Made by a program: the position numbers and the translations under genes
Shown: positions 16,795 through 25,214 of the stretch, piece after piece
How the letters are laid out: each line of letters starts with the position of its first letter
How positions within the stretch are numbered: position 1 is the stretch's first letter
Notes under the pieces: generated by a model
Told to the model about the DNA's origin: nothing
Database searches by the model: none
Seen by the model: the letters and a program-made list of their open reading frames with translations, nothing else
Assembly: GCA_964611145.1 (NCBI GenBank)
Contig: CAZSYM010000005.1
Coordinates: forward strand, 1-64,000
Length of the DNA stretch: 64,000 nt
Direction of reading: 5' to 3'
Source of the DNA: WFQV01 sp964611145
GTDB taxonomy: Bacteria > Bacteroidota > Ignavibacteria > Ignavibacteriales > Melioribacteraceae

Positions 16795-18603
16795 TTATTT
16801 ATAATGTTTTTCCAAATCGGAATCCGCGTAGATTTCCTCAATCAAATCCTTATATTTTTGAAGAATCACGCGGCGTTTCAATTTAAGAGTAGGGGTAAGC
16901 TCGCCTGTTTCCAAGCTCCACTCTTCGGAGACCAATGCAAAACGTTTTATCTGCTGAACTTTCCCAAAGCGCTTATTATACTTTTCAATATCCTGCCAAA
17001 TTCTTTCCTTCAAGATGTCTGAAGCTATCATTTCCTCCCGCGAGCGGAGATTTATGCATTTCTTTTTACACCATTTTTCGATAAACTCGAAATTCGGGAC
17101 GATCAATGCGGAAACGAATCTGCGATTTTCCCCTATTACCATAATATTCTCGATAAAATAAGATTCCTTCATTTTGTTCTCAATGGGCAGGGGAGCAACA
17201 AATTTACCGCCAGATGTTTTAAAAACCTCTTTCAGGCGGTCGGTAATTTTCAGGAAGCGTCCGTCAACCCATTCTCCGATATCGCCGGTATGGAACCAAC
17301 CTTCCTCGTCGATAGCTTTCTTGGTATCCTCGGGACGATTGTAATAGCCCCGTGTTACGTTGGGACCTTTCGCCAGAATTTCTCCCGTGTTTTCATCGAT
17401 TTTTATCTGCACGAATTCCAACGGCAAGCCCACGGTTCCTATATGCCAATCGCCTTCGGTAAAGCGATTACATGTAAGCACCGGCGAGGTTTCCGTAAGT
17501 CCATATCCCGCACGAATGGGAATACCGGCAGCATTAAAAATCCTTTCCAGTCTCGGCTGCATAGCCGCGGCACCGCTTATAATACCTTTTACATTTCCAC
17601 CCAGTGCTTCTCTCCACTTGGAAAAAACAAGTTTATTAGCAATAGCAAGTTTGAAATTGTAAAAGGCACTATTTTTGCCTTGCGGATGATACTTGTTGCC
17701 AAGGCGAACCGCCCAGCCGAAAATGGATTTTTTCAAACCGGTAAGCTCACGTCCCTTTTGCATTATCTTATCATAAATCTTTTCGATTACGCGAGGCACC
17801 GTAGTGAAATAATTAGGTTTCACCTCCAGCAAATTCTCACCGATTTTATCAATACTCTCCGCAAAATAAATCGCTCCGCCGACCATGATATAAAAATAAA
17901 CGGCGGTGCGTTCGAAGATGTGACACATCGGCAAAAAGCTGAACATTATATCCTCCTTGCCGTGCGGTTCAACGTTCAGAACCATAACGACATCCGAAAT
18001 AATATTGTAATGCGTGAGCATCACACCTTTCGGTTCGCCCGTCGTGCCGGAAGTGTAAATAATCGTGGCGAGGTCGTCCTGATGAACTTTTTCCTCTATC
18101 TCCTCAAGTCTGGGGCGGAGGGATTCGTCGGCAGAGTCAATTACCTCGCTCCAATGTTTTACTCCATCGATTTTATCGAAGGAGAAAACTTCTTTAACCG
18201 TAGGAGATTGAGGCAAAACCCGTTCGACCTTTCGGTAAACTTCCTCGTTCTCGACAAACACGGCTTTCACTTCGGCATCGTTAAAAATGTAGCGGTAATT
18301 ATCCTCGCTCATATTGGGATACATAGGGACATTAACCGCTCCTATTTGCAAAATGCCGTGGTCGGAGAAGACCCATTCCGTACGATTGTACGAAATGATA
18401 GCTATTTTATCCCCCGGTCCATAGCCTTTCTTTAGCAAGCCCAGGCTTATCTTATCAGCTGTTTCCACTATCTCGGTAGTGCTGAATTTACGCCAAGTTC
18501 CGTCGCCACCTTTCTTATCGCAGATGGCATCCTGGCGCGGATAATTCTCCAGCTGATAGCGGGGAATATCAAACAAACGATTCTTAAAAATTTTAATTTC
18601 CAT
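16795..18603 (-). CDS. Long-chain fatty-acid-CoA ligase (AMP-forming)
   Basis: The 602-residue ANL-family ligase activates fatty acids to acyl-CoA, feeding the three downstream enzymes. The P-loop-like TIIYTSGTTGEPKG is near residue 187, GYGLTETSP near 370, and the late YYNRPEDTKKAIDEEG...HTGDIG and DRLKE motifs are in order. The length and sequence type fit the FAA1/FadD15 (LC-FACS) branch. An ATG at 18603 is preferred over a GTG two codons earlier. It is the first gene of the fad operon, facing the regulator across a 149-base gap that holds a promoter and palindrome. Confidence 0.9.
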   Translation of the reverse strand: MEIKIFKNRLFDIPRYQLENYPRQDAICDKKGGDGTWRKFSTTEIVETADKISLGLLKKGYGPGDKIAIISYNRTEWVFSDHGILQIGAVNVPMYPNMSEDNYRYIFNDAEVKAVFVENEEVYRKVERVLPQSPTVKEVFSFDKIDGVKHWSEVIDSADESLRPRLEEIEEKVHQDDLATIIYTSGTTGEPKGVMLTHYNIISDVVMVLNVEPHGKEDIMFSFLPMCHIFERTAVYFYIMVGGAIYFAESIDKIGENLLEVKPNYFTTVPRVIEKIYDKIMQKGRELTGLKKSIFGWAVRLGNKYHPQGKNSAFYNFKLAIANKLVFSKWREALGGNVKGIISGAAAMQPRLERIFNAAGIPIRAGYGLTETSPVLTCNRFTEGDWHIGTVGLPLEFVQIKIDENTGEILAKGPNVTRGYYNRPEDTKKAIDEEGWFHTGDIGEWVDGRFLKITDRLKEVFKTSGGKFVAPLPIENKMKESYFIENIMVIGENRRFVSALIVPNFEFIEKWCKKKCINLRSREEMIASDILKERIWQDIEKYNKRFGKVQQIKRFALVSEEWSLETGELTPTLKLKRRVILQKYKDLIEEIYADSDLEKHYK

Positions 18604-18638
18604 TGCCACTCTAAAATGTTAGTGGTAAAAAGTTAACA

Positions 18639-18669
18639 CAAAAATAGAACAAACCGATTTAAATAGCAA
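18639..18669 (-). promoter_or_regulatory. Promoter of the fad operon
   Basis: On the minus strand TTGC (18666-18669) and TATTTTTG (18639-18646) are separated by 19 bases, the same layout as other promoters in this window. The -33 end touches the 14-bp palindrome at 18669-18682, so a bound regulator would block or help polymerase. Confidence 0.55.
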
Positions 18670-18682
18670 GCGAAATTTCGCT
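18669..18682. promoter_or_regulatory. 14-bp palindromic operator candidate, AGCGAAATTTCGCT
   Basis: The site is a perfect palindrome in the divergent region between the acyl-CoA ligase and the RamB/ScfR-like regulator. Related pieces (TTTTTGCTAAATTTTT at about 18700 and TTTTGCGAAAT just before the regulator start) resemble the TTTGCAAA-type motif known for RamB. It abuts the -33 box of the fad promoter. The regulator gene next door is the natural binder. This is inference. Confidence 0.5.
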
Positions 18683-18752
18683 AATAATGAATATTTGCTT
18701 TTTGCTAAATTTTTCCGTTACTTTCGTTTTGTAAATATTCCCCTTTTGCGAA

Positions 18753-20255
18753 ATGAAATTATCAAATGACTACATAAAGTTAATTTTCGGGCTGAAGCTA
18801 AGGCAGTGGCGACAAATAAAAGGGCTTTCTCTTTCCGAACTGGCGAAGAAAAGTGGACTCTCGGTTTCCTATTTGACCGAAATTGAAAGCGGGAAAAAAT
18901 ATCCCAAGGCGGATAAAATATCCGCACTTTCCGAAGCCTTGGATATTACCTACGACAAGCTTGTTTCCCTTAAATTGACAAAACAACTTGCGCCGGTGGG
19001 AGAGTTGTTGGAATCGAATCTATTGAAAATTCTTCCTCTCGACCATTACGGCATAGATGTTCACAAATTAATTTCTTCCCTCACGGATGCACCGACGCAA
19101 CTCAGCGCTTTGGTTTCCACAATAATAGAAACGGCGCGTGAATCGGAATCCGCCCAGAACGCTTTCAGTCGCACCGCCTTGCAAACTTATAAGGCTCTCA
19201 ACGAGAACTATTTTCCGGAGCTGGAAAACGCAGTAAAAAAATTTTCGAGGAAATTCAAAATAGAAACAACTCCTCGCGTAGACTACAAACTCCTCTCCCG
19301 GATTTTAATCAAAAACTATAATTATCAAATAGACGAAACGGAAATAGGGAAATTCCCTTCCCTCCGCACTCTGCGGGGCGCCGTTTTCGAAGGCAAAAAA
19401 AGAACACTTGCTTTGAACCCTCGCTTAACCGAGGGACAAAAGGCGTTTGTGGTGGGACGCGAGCTTGCTTACAATTATCTAAACATAAACGAGAGAAGTT
19501 TCGTGCACTCGTCCACTTCCGTGGCTACCTTCGACGAGTTATTGAACAATTTCCACGCTTCCTATTTTGCCAATGCACTGCTGATAAACGATGAACTCCT
19601 GGAAGAAGACCTGAGGAGTTTTTTCGCGCTCGAGACATGGCAGCCGAAATTTCTCCTCGATTTAATCGACAAATACGGCGTAACCCCGGAGATGTTTTTC
19701 CAACGCACAACAAATTTACTCTCGAAACGCTTCGGGCTTAATAAATTTTTCTTTTTAAGATTTAACAAAAAGGTCGATGTTCCCGCATACTCTCTTTCCA
19801 AAGAATTACGCCTGAACATATCGAAGAACCCCGGAGGCTACGTTACCGGAGAGCATTATTGCCGCCGCTGGGTTTCGATTAAACTGTTGGAAAAAATGGA
19901 AAAGAAAATTGCTCGCTCGCCAAAATTTTTCGGTTATCTGGCGGATTCCCTCCGCTCTCACTTCATAAATTCGAACGATAGATTTTTCAACATCTCGGTA
20001 GCCAAAAGGAGAGTGCTGGCGCCGGAAGAAATCTACAGCGTTACCATCGGATTTTACTGCGATGCGGAGATGAAAAAAACAATCAAATTCTGGAACGACC
20101 CGCGTATAAGTTTCCGCGACGTGAACGACACATGCGAAATGTGCGATTTGCAAAGATGCAAGGAGCGCGCCGCGCCGCCTCTTTCGCTTCGGAAAGCACG
20201 CAACGCCGAAAAACTAAAAGAGAGCTTGGAAGAACTAAGGAAAAGATTCACTTGA
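18753..20255 (+). CDS. RamB/ScfR-like transcriptional regulator (HTH + IrrE-like + DUF2083)
   Basis: The 500-residue protein starts with an Xre-type helix-turn-helix, LRQWRQIKGLSLSELAKKSG followed by SVSYLTEIESGKKYP (about 17-55). A central IrrE/ImmA-like domain follows, but the peptidase HExxH is missing; at the equivalent place is GRELAYNYL, so proteolysis is unlikely. The C-terminal DUF2083 region has a CEMCDLQRC cluster. This domain order belongs to regulators of short-chain fatty acid, acetate and glyoxylate metabolism (RamB, ScfR). It is divergent from the fad operon and probably controls it, perhaps sensing an acyl-CoA. The ATG lies just after a TTTTGCGAAAT motif. Confidence 0.82.
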   Translation: MKLSNDYIKLIFGLKLRQWRQIKGLSLSELAKKSGLSVSYLTEIESGKKYPKADKISALSEALDITYDKLVSLKLTKQLAPVGELLESNLLKILPLDHYGIDVHKLISSLTDAPTQLSALVSTIIETARESESAQNAFSRTALQTYKALNENYFPELENAVKKFSRKFKIETTPRVDYKLLSRILIKNYNYQIDETEIGKFPSLRTLRGAVFEGKKRTLALNPRLTEGQKAFVVGRELAYNYLNINERSFVHSSTSVATFDELLNNFHASYFANALLINDELLEEDLRSFFALETWQPKFLLDLIDKYGVTPEMFFQRTTNLLSKRFGLNKFFFLRFNKKVDVPAYSLSKELRLNISKNPGGYVTGEHYCRRWVSIKLLEKMEKKIARSPKFFGYLADSLRSHFINSNDRFFNISVAKRRVLAPEEIYSVTIGFYCDAEMKKTIKFWNDPRISFRDVNDTCEMCDLQRCKERAAPPLSLRKARNAEKLKESLEELRKRFT

Positions 20256-20294
20256 ACTTTTACACAAATTCCGAACTTTCCGTCAGCATAATTC

Positions 20295-20344
20295 TTTGAA
20301 TCTTCGGAACTTACACATCGTCTAATGTGTGAAAAGATTCCAAA
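20295..20344 (+). promoter_or_regulatory. Large imperfect inverted repeat before hrcA
   Basis: Outer arms TTTGAATCTT (20295-20304) and AAGATTCCAAA (20334-20344), with inner arms ACACAT (20313-20318) and ATGTGT (20325-20330), form an imperfect palindrome. It lies just upstream of TAACTTTA (20351-20358), a possible -7 box, and so covers the -33 region. The usual HrcA target CIRCE (TTAGCACTC-N9-GAGTGCTAA) is absent. It may be the heat-shock operator of this lineage or a different control site. Confidence 0.4.
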
Positions 20345-20386
20345 TTTTGGTAACTTTAAAGCTCCGATTTTTGAAGAAAATTTATT

Positions 20387-21436
20387 ATGCAAGAATACCA
20401 TCTTAGCGAAAGAGAGAAAGCGATATTGCGTTATGTGATTCACCAATTCATATTAACGGCAAGTCCCGTAGGGTCGAGGAATATTTCCAAGCGCTACGGA
20501 TTGGGGCTTTCTCCCGCTACCATCAGAAACATAATGGCGGATTTGGAAGAGAGCGGATTTCTGGGACATCCCCATACCTCCGCGGGGCGAGTCCCCACCG
20601 ATAAGGGCTATCGTTATTATGTGGATTCCCTAATGGAACCGCCTTTGCTCAGCGAAAGCGAAAAGCGTTACATTCGCAAGAAAATCAAGGAGGCAACAGC
20701 CGACACCGAAGAAACGCTTAAAATAACTTCAAGTATATTGAGCGAAATTACCGATTTGCTCGCATGCGTTACATATCCGAAATTCGAAAATTCCGTGCTA
20801 CACAAAATCCAAATCGTAAGGGTTTCCTCGAACAGAATACTCGTAATATTAACCATAACCTCGGGCTTAATCAGAACGATTACTTTTGAAATAGACAACA
20901 AAATCAAATCCGAAAAAATAGAAGCCGTACAAAAAGCTTTGAATCAAAGATTGGCGGGGCTTACTTTCAAAGAAATTCGTAACACCTTTCGCGACAGACT
21001 TAAGGATTACCTGAAAGAAGATTTAAAACCAATTATCCGATTGTTCATCGATTCGGCGGATAAGATTTTTACCGACTTCAAATCCATCGAAAAGTCGGTA
21101 ATCACGGGTGCTAAAAACATATTGAAGCAACCGGAATTCGAAAGTCACGACTCGTTTCAAAGCATAATAGAATTGATTGAGGAAAGAGAAGTAATCGTCC
21201 ACATAATGGACGAAAAGCTTGTTTCCGAAAAGAAAGATTTTACCATATCAATCGGAAGCGAACTGAACGACGAAAAACTTTCCGCTTATAGCCTGGTAGC
21301 AAAAGAATACTCCATAGGCGGAGCAAAAGGGACGGTGGGAATAATAGGTCCCAAGAGAATGCAATATTCAAAAGCCGTTGCGGCGGTTATTTACATAGCA
21401 CAACAATTACAAAGAGAATTACAAAAGACAAAATAA
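20387..21436 (+). CDS. hrcA: Heat-inducible transcription repressor HrcA
   Basis: HrcA (349 residues) represses chaperone genes and is kept active by GroEL. The N-terminal winged helix reads ILRYVIHQFILTASPVGSR, and SPATIRNIMADLEESGFLGHPHTSAGRVPTDKGYR (about 44-78) is the family's hallmark. The C-terminal end, GTVGIIGPKRMQYSKAVAAV, is also characteristic. It leads grpE and dnaJ in the same direction, 16 bases ahead of grpE, the common hrcA-grpE-dnaJ order; dnaK is not here. No CIRCE element is visible upstream. Confidence 0.95.
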   Translation: MQEYHLSEREKAILRYVIHQFILTASPVGSRNISKRYGLGLSPATIRNIMADLEESGFLGHPHTSAGRVPTDKGYRYYVDSLMEPPLLSESEKRYIRKKIKEATADTEETLKITSSILSEITDLLACVTYPKFENSVLHKIQIVRVSSNRILVILTITSGLIRTITFEIDNKIKSEKIEAVQKALNQRLAGLTFKEIRNTFRDRLKDYLKEDLKPIIRLFIDSADKIFTDFKSIEKSVITGAKNILKQPEFESHDSFQSIIELIEEREVIVHIMDEKLVSEKKDFTISIGSELNDEKLSAYSLVAKEYSIGGAKGTVGIIGPKRMQYSKAVAAVIYIAQQLQRELQKTK

Positions 21437-21452
21437 ACAAGGAGACGAAAGG

Positions 21453-22058
21453 ATGAACAAAAAGAAAGAGGATGCAGTGAAAAAAGAGCACGAGAGCAAG
21501 GAGAAAAAAACTCACAAAAAAGAACATGAAAAGAAATCGGAAAACAAAGAAATAGAAAAATTAAAAAAGAAAATAGAAGAGCTTGAAAAAGAAAGAGACG
21601 AGCTGAAAGACACCCTGTTAAGAAAGGCGGCGGAATTCGAAAATTACAAACGTCGTACGGAAAACGACCAAATGAATTTAATCAAATATGCCGCCGAGCC
21701 TTTCATACTCAGCGTGCTTTCCGTGTACGACGACCTCGAACGTTCGCTTAAGCACGCCGAAGATTCGGACAACAACGAATCCTTAAAGGAAGGGTTAAAA
21801 TTAATCTATAACAAGTTCACAAAAATTCTGGAAGAAAACGGAGTAAAGAAAATAAAAGCGAAAGGAGAACCCTTCGATTTCAATTATCACGAAGCGCTTA
21901 TGCAACAACCGGCGGAAGGAGTGCCGCCCCACACGGTATTGGAGGAAATTGAACCCGGCTACATTTACAAGGATAAGGTAATCAAGCACTCCAAAGTGAT
22001 TGTAAGTCAGGAGGCGGTATCCGAAGACACAGAGAACGCTAAAGAAGGAAACGATTAA
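21453..22058 (+). CDS. grpE: Nucleotide exchange factor GrpE
   Basis: GrpE (201 residues) releases ADP from DnaK. The first 50 residues are a Lys/Glu tract (KKEHESKEKKTHKK), followed by a long coiled coil, then the family motif LRKAAEFENYKRRTENDQ and the C-terminal beta-domain with GEPFDFNYHEALMQQP and GYIYKDKVIKHSKVIVSQ. The long charged start is of low complexity but common in GrpE. ACAAGGAGACGAAAGG precedes the ATG. Its final codons overlap the dnaJ start (TAATG). Confidence 0.95.
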   Translation: MNKKKEDAVKKEHESKEKKTHKKEHEKKSENKEIEKLKKKIEELEKERDELKDTLLRKAAEFENYKRRTENDQMNLIKYAAEPFILSVLSVYDDLERSLKHAEDSDNNESLKEGLKLIYNKFTKILEENGVKKIKAKGEPFDFNYHEALMQQPAEGVPPHTVLEEIEPGYIYKDKVIKHSKVIVSQEAVSEDTENAKEGND

Positions 22059-23182
22059 TGGCAAAACGCGACTATTACGAAGTGCTTGGCGTTTCGAGAA
22101 CGGCGAGCAAAGAAGAAATAAGAAAAGCCTATCGCAAATTGGCAATGAAATATCACCCGGATAGAAATCCGGGAGACAAAGAGGCGGAAGAAAAATTCAA
22201 AGAAGCGGCGGAAGCCTACGAAGTACTGAGCGATGAGCAAAAACGCGCCAAGTACGACCGTTTTGGCCACGAAGGCGTGCACGGACAAGGATTCCAGGGA
22301 TTCACGGACATCAACGACATATTCAGTCATTTCTCGGATATATTCGGCGGAGCTTTCGGCGGCGGCTCCATCTTCGACGACTTTTTCGGCTCGCCCCATC
22401 AAAGTCGCTCCCGTAGCGGAAAGAAGGCGCCACGTGGCACGCCAGGCTCCGATCTGAAAATAACGCTGAAGCTTACCTTGGAAGAAATAGCCTTCGGCAC
22501 GACAAAAAAGGTAAAAATCAAGCGCTATAACAAATGCTCCGTCTGCGGCGGGACGGGGGCGAAAGACCCTAACTCCTTCAAAACATGTTCCGTTTGCGGC
22601 GGGACGGGAGAAATTCGCCAAGTCTCGCGCTCCATTTTCGGACAATTTGTAAACATAACCACATGCTCGAATTGCAACGGAACGGGGAAAGTAATATCCG
22701 AACCTTGTCATGCTTGTTCCGGGGACGGACGAGTTTACGGAGAAGCAACAATAAAAATATCCGTGCCCGCAGGTGTTACGGACGGAAGCTATATGACCCT
22801 CCGCGGTGAAGGAAACGCGGGGAAAAACGGTGGCGAGCCCGGCGATATAATAGTTGTGTTTCAAGAATTACCGCATGAATATTTCGTGCGGGACGGGGAC
22901 GACATTATCTACGAGCTTTATCTGAGCTTTCCCGAAGCGGTTCTCGGCACCGAGGTGGAAGTGCCCACCCTGAAAGGAAAAGCCAAATTAAAGATAGAAC
23001 CCGGCATTCAACCCGGAAAGTTCCTCAAAATGAGAGATAAGGGAATACATCATCTCAACAGACACGGAGCGGGAGACCAATTGGTGCGGGTAAATATTTA
23101 CGTGCCGAAAAAAGTTAACCCCGAAGAAAAAGAACTTTTGAAAAAACTCAAAAACATGCCCAACATAAAAGTTCCTTCTTAA
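22058..23182 (+). CDS. dnaJ: Chaperone DnaJ
   Basis: DnaJ (374 residues) delivers unfolded proteins to DnaK and stimulates its ATPase. The J domain has YHPDRNPGDKEAEE with the HPD triad. A Gly/Phe-rich linker follows (GGAFGGGS). Four zinc-finger repeats run CSVCGGTG, CSVCGGTG, CSNCNGTG, CHACSGDG, and then the C-terminal peptide-binding domains. The length is standard. It starts within the grpE stop codon (TAATG), so the two are coupled in translation. Confidence 0.96.
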   Translation: MAKRDYYEVLGVSRTASKEEIRKAYRKLAMKYHPDRNPGDKEAEEKFKEAAEAYEVLSDEQKRAKYDRFGHEGVHGQGFQGFTDINDIFSHFSDIFGGAFGGGSIFDDFFGSPHQSRSRSGKKAPRGTPGSDLKITLKLTLEEIAFGTTKKVKIKRYNKCSVCGGTGAKDPNSFKTCSVCGGTGEIRQVSRSIFGQFVNITTCSNCNGTGKVISEPCHACSGDGRVYGEATIKISVPAGVTDGSYMTLRGEGNAGKNGGEPGDIIVVFQELPHEYFVRDGDDIIYELYLSFPEAVLGTEVEVPTLKGKAKLKIEPGIQPGKFLKMRDKGIHHLNRHGAGDQLVRVNIYVPKKVNPEEKELLKKLKNMPNIKVPS

Positions 23183-23197
23183 AAAACGGAGGAAAAA

Positions 23198-23704
23198 ATT
23201 AACCGGTTCAAAAAAATATCGGTTGCGTTGGGACTAACGGACGCGGAAGCAAAAACGTTACTTTTCGTCTTTGCGTTGTTCTTTACAGGTTTACTTTTGA
23301 AATACTTTTGGAATTATGACAAGAGTAAATTCGAAACAAACTTCCCCAAGGAAAACACTTTCCCGCTTGCAAAGGAATTTTTTTCGAAAGATACCGTTTC
23401 CAAAGAAAAATTTAGTGCTCCTAAAGTTGAATATGAGCGCAAAGTTTTAGATTTTAGCAATAATAATAAAAAAGGAATAGTCAAACGCGGAAACAAGGCG
23501 GAGAAAGAAAAAATAGACATTAATTCCGCCGGGGTTAAGGAGTTGACGAAAATTCCTTTTGTCGGAAAAGCCACCGCCGAAAAAATCATTCGTCTGCGGA
23601 AAAAACTCGGCGGATTCAAAAAGCCGGAAGACTTGTTAAAAGTAAAAGGCATTGGCAGAAAGAAACTGGAAAAAATTAAAAGTTTTATTAAATTAAATAA
23701 TTAG
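23198..23704 (+). CDS. Membrane-anchored ComEA-like helix-hairpin-helix protein, apparent AUU start
   Basis: The protein (about 169 residues) has one membrane segment, LLFVFALFFTGLLLKYFW, near residues 22-39, then a charged linker, and a C-terminal pair of helix-hairpin-helix motifs: IDINSAGVKELTKIPFVGKATAEKIIRLR and KPEDLLKVKGIGRKKLEKIK. ComEA-type domains bind DNA outside the membrane during uptake, though short versions exist widely. No ATG or GTG occurs between the upstream in-frame stop (23180-23182) and the TTG at 23228. ATT at 23198 follows GGAGG by five bases, just as the next gene's ATG follows GGAGGAAAA, so an AUU start is likely. TTG at 23228 has no ribosome binding site. Confidence 0.72.
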   Translation: MNRFKKISVALGLTDAEAKTLLFVFALFFTGLLLKYFWNYDKSKFETNFPKENTFPLAKEFFSKDTVSKEKFSAPKVEYERKVLDFSNNNKKGIVKRGNKAEKEKIDINSAGVKELTKIPFVGKATAEKIIRLRKKLGGFKKPEDLLKVKGIGRKKLEKIKSFIKLNN

Positions 23705-23727
23705 GTGTTTTAACTACCGGAGGAAAA

Positions 23728-24285
23728 ATGCTTAACAAAAAAGAACCATGGTATATTCACGCGCCTCTTTATGTTCTGATTCTAATTCTCACTTACATTC
23801 TAATTCAGGTTGCCATTATTCAGCCAAAGGAAATAATGCAGAAGGAAAGGTTCTTTAAAAAAGAATCCCGCTTGCGCATGACGAACATCAAACAAGCGGA
23901 AATAATTTGGCAAAAAAGGTTCGGCAGATTCACGGACAAACTGGACAGCTTAATTCATTTCATTAAAACCGATTCCGGCATAATCAAGATGATGACGGAA
24001 GTGGATTCAATCACTCACAAATCGAAAAATCCGTTCGTGGCGTTGTCAAACGGAAAATTCGAACCCGATTCGCTTTACTTTGCGCCGAAGTCCCACCGTC
24101 CCTATATCTTGCAGGTGGATACGAATCAATCCATAGACACGGTAATCAACCGCTGGGGTAAAATCGTTAGTATCGACACCAATATCACCATCGGCACGCG
24201 TTACTTGCTGAAAGACCCCGACGGCTACGGCAAAATAGGCGATTTGTACAACGACGCATTAAAGAACACCGCTTCGTGGGAATAG
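23728..24285 (+). CDS. Single-pass membrane-anchored protein, unknown (Ignavibacteria/Bacteroidota type)
   Basis: The 185-residue protein has one N-terminal membrane segment (APLYVLILILTYILIQVAII, about 12-31) and a larger outer part. After a basic stretch, the helix RMTNIKQAEIIWQKRFGRFTDKLDSLIHFIK resembles proteins of the FCB group that have an N-terminal helix like a pseudopilin or a minor envelope component. GGAGG precedes the ATG by four bases. It sits between the ComEA-like gene and the PilM-like gene, all in one direction, so a shared envelope or pilus/secretion role is possible. I cannot assign a function. Confidence 0.6.
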   Translation: MLNKKEPWYIHAPLYVLILILTYILIQVAIIQPKEIMQKERFFKKESRLRMTNIKQAEIIWQKRFGRFTDKLDSLIHFIKTDSGIIKMMTEVDSITHKSKNPFVALSNGKFEPDSLYFAPKSHRPYILQVDTNQSIDTVINRWGKIVSIDTNITIGTRYLLKDPDGYGKIGDLYNDALKNTASWE

Positions 24286-24293
24286 AAAGCTAA

Positions 24294-25214
24294 ATGTCGC
24301 TGTCATTTAATAATGTCGGCATAAACTTAAGCGGCGCGAAAATCCAAGTCGTCGAAGTTGCCAACGAAGGCGATAAGTTTTATATAAACAGAATTGACGA
24401 GGAGTTCTTTTCGGAGCTCCTCGATTTTAATTTTAAAGAAGCAAAGATAATAGAGATTCTTCAACAAGCCTTCAACGAAATCCTTTTACGAGGGGAATTT
24501 CTGGGTAAAAACGTTACCGTGGCTTTGCCACCGGAAATTTTCAAAATTTTCAATATCCCTTCGGACGCAAGGCTTTCGCAGGCGGATTTTCTTTCCCAAC
24601 TCAAATGGGAATTCTCAAAACTTTTTCCTTACGAAAACGCGGACGATTTTCTATTAAGGAGCCTAAAACTAAGGGAAAATTCGGAAAACAAGTCCGTGGA
24701 GCTTAGCGTTTTAGCGCTCAAAAGAGAAATAATAAAAACCCTTGCCAAGTTTTTTTCCATAAACAATCTCAATATCATAGCAATAGATTGCGCCCCTTTA
24801 GCGGCTCTGAATGTATTCCGAACATCCGCCGCGAATGTCCCCGAGTCCTTCTTAGCCGTTTTCCTAAGCTCGAAAAGCCTCTCGGGAATTTTCGTAAAGG
24901 ACAGAAAACCCATTTTCATAAACACCCTTCCTTTGAAAAACATAGGCGAAGCAAAAATTCGACTAAATTCGATATTCGAATCGGCTTCGTCGGTCGGGCT
25001 TAACAAATCCGATTATCTTCAGGGTTTTATTTTCGGCGAAGGAGTTTCGAACACTCTCCTTTCCACGTTAAACGAAGCATTGGAAACCTCGCTCGTGGCG
25101 GTCAATCCGTTTTCGTTCTTACCTGTTGCCGAGCACGTAAACTCTTCTCCCCTCTATACCGAAAAATATAATTCCTTCACCGCGGCTTGTGGAATAGCGC
25201 TCAGGTTGGACTAA
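24294..25214 (+). CDS. PilM-like actin-fold protein
   Basis: The 306-residue protein has an ASKHA-like start, NVGINLSGAKIQVVEVANEG, the LPPEIFKIFNIP and WEFSKLFPYE motifs, and a later ATPase-fold region, all of the PilM-like class. PilM binds the inner-membrane PilN and organises type IV pilus or type II secretion assembly. No pilN, pilO, pilP or pilQ is visible; the preceding 185-residue membrane protein might be a partner. The gene ends within the start codon of rsmD (TAATG). The fold is moderately clear; the pilus role is inference. Confidence 0.62.
   Translation: MSLSFNNVGINLSGAKIQVVEVANEGDKFYINRIDEEFFSELLDFNFKEAKIIEILQQAFNEILLRGEFLGKNVTVALPPEIFKIFNIPSDARLSQADFLSQLKWEFSKLFPYENADDFLLRSLKLRENSENKSVELSVLALKREIIKTLAKFFSINNLNIIAIDCAPLAALNVFRTSAANVPESFLAVFLSSKSLSGIFVKDRKPIFINTLPLKNIGEAKIRLNSIFESASSVGLNKSDYLQGFIFGEGVSNTLLSTLNEALETSLVAVNPFSFLPVAEHVNSSPLYTEKYNSFTAACGIALRLD

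Noticed and set aside
20256..20386. CIRCE element upstream of hrcA
   Set aside because: TTAGCACTC-N9-GAGTGCTAA is not present; only the different palindrome described above is there.
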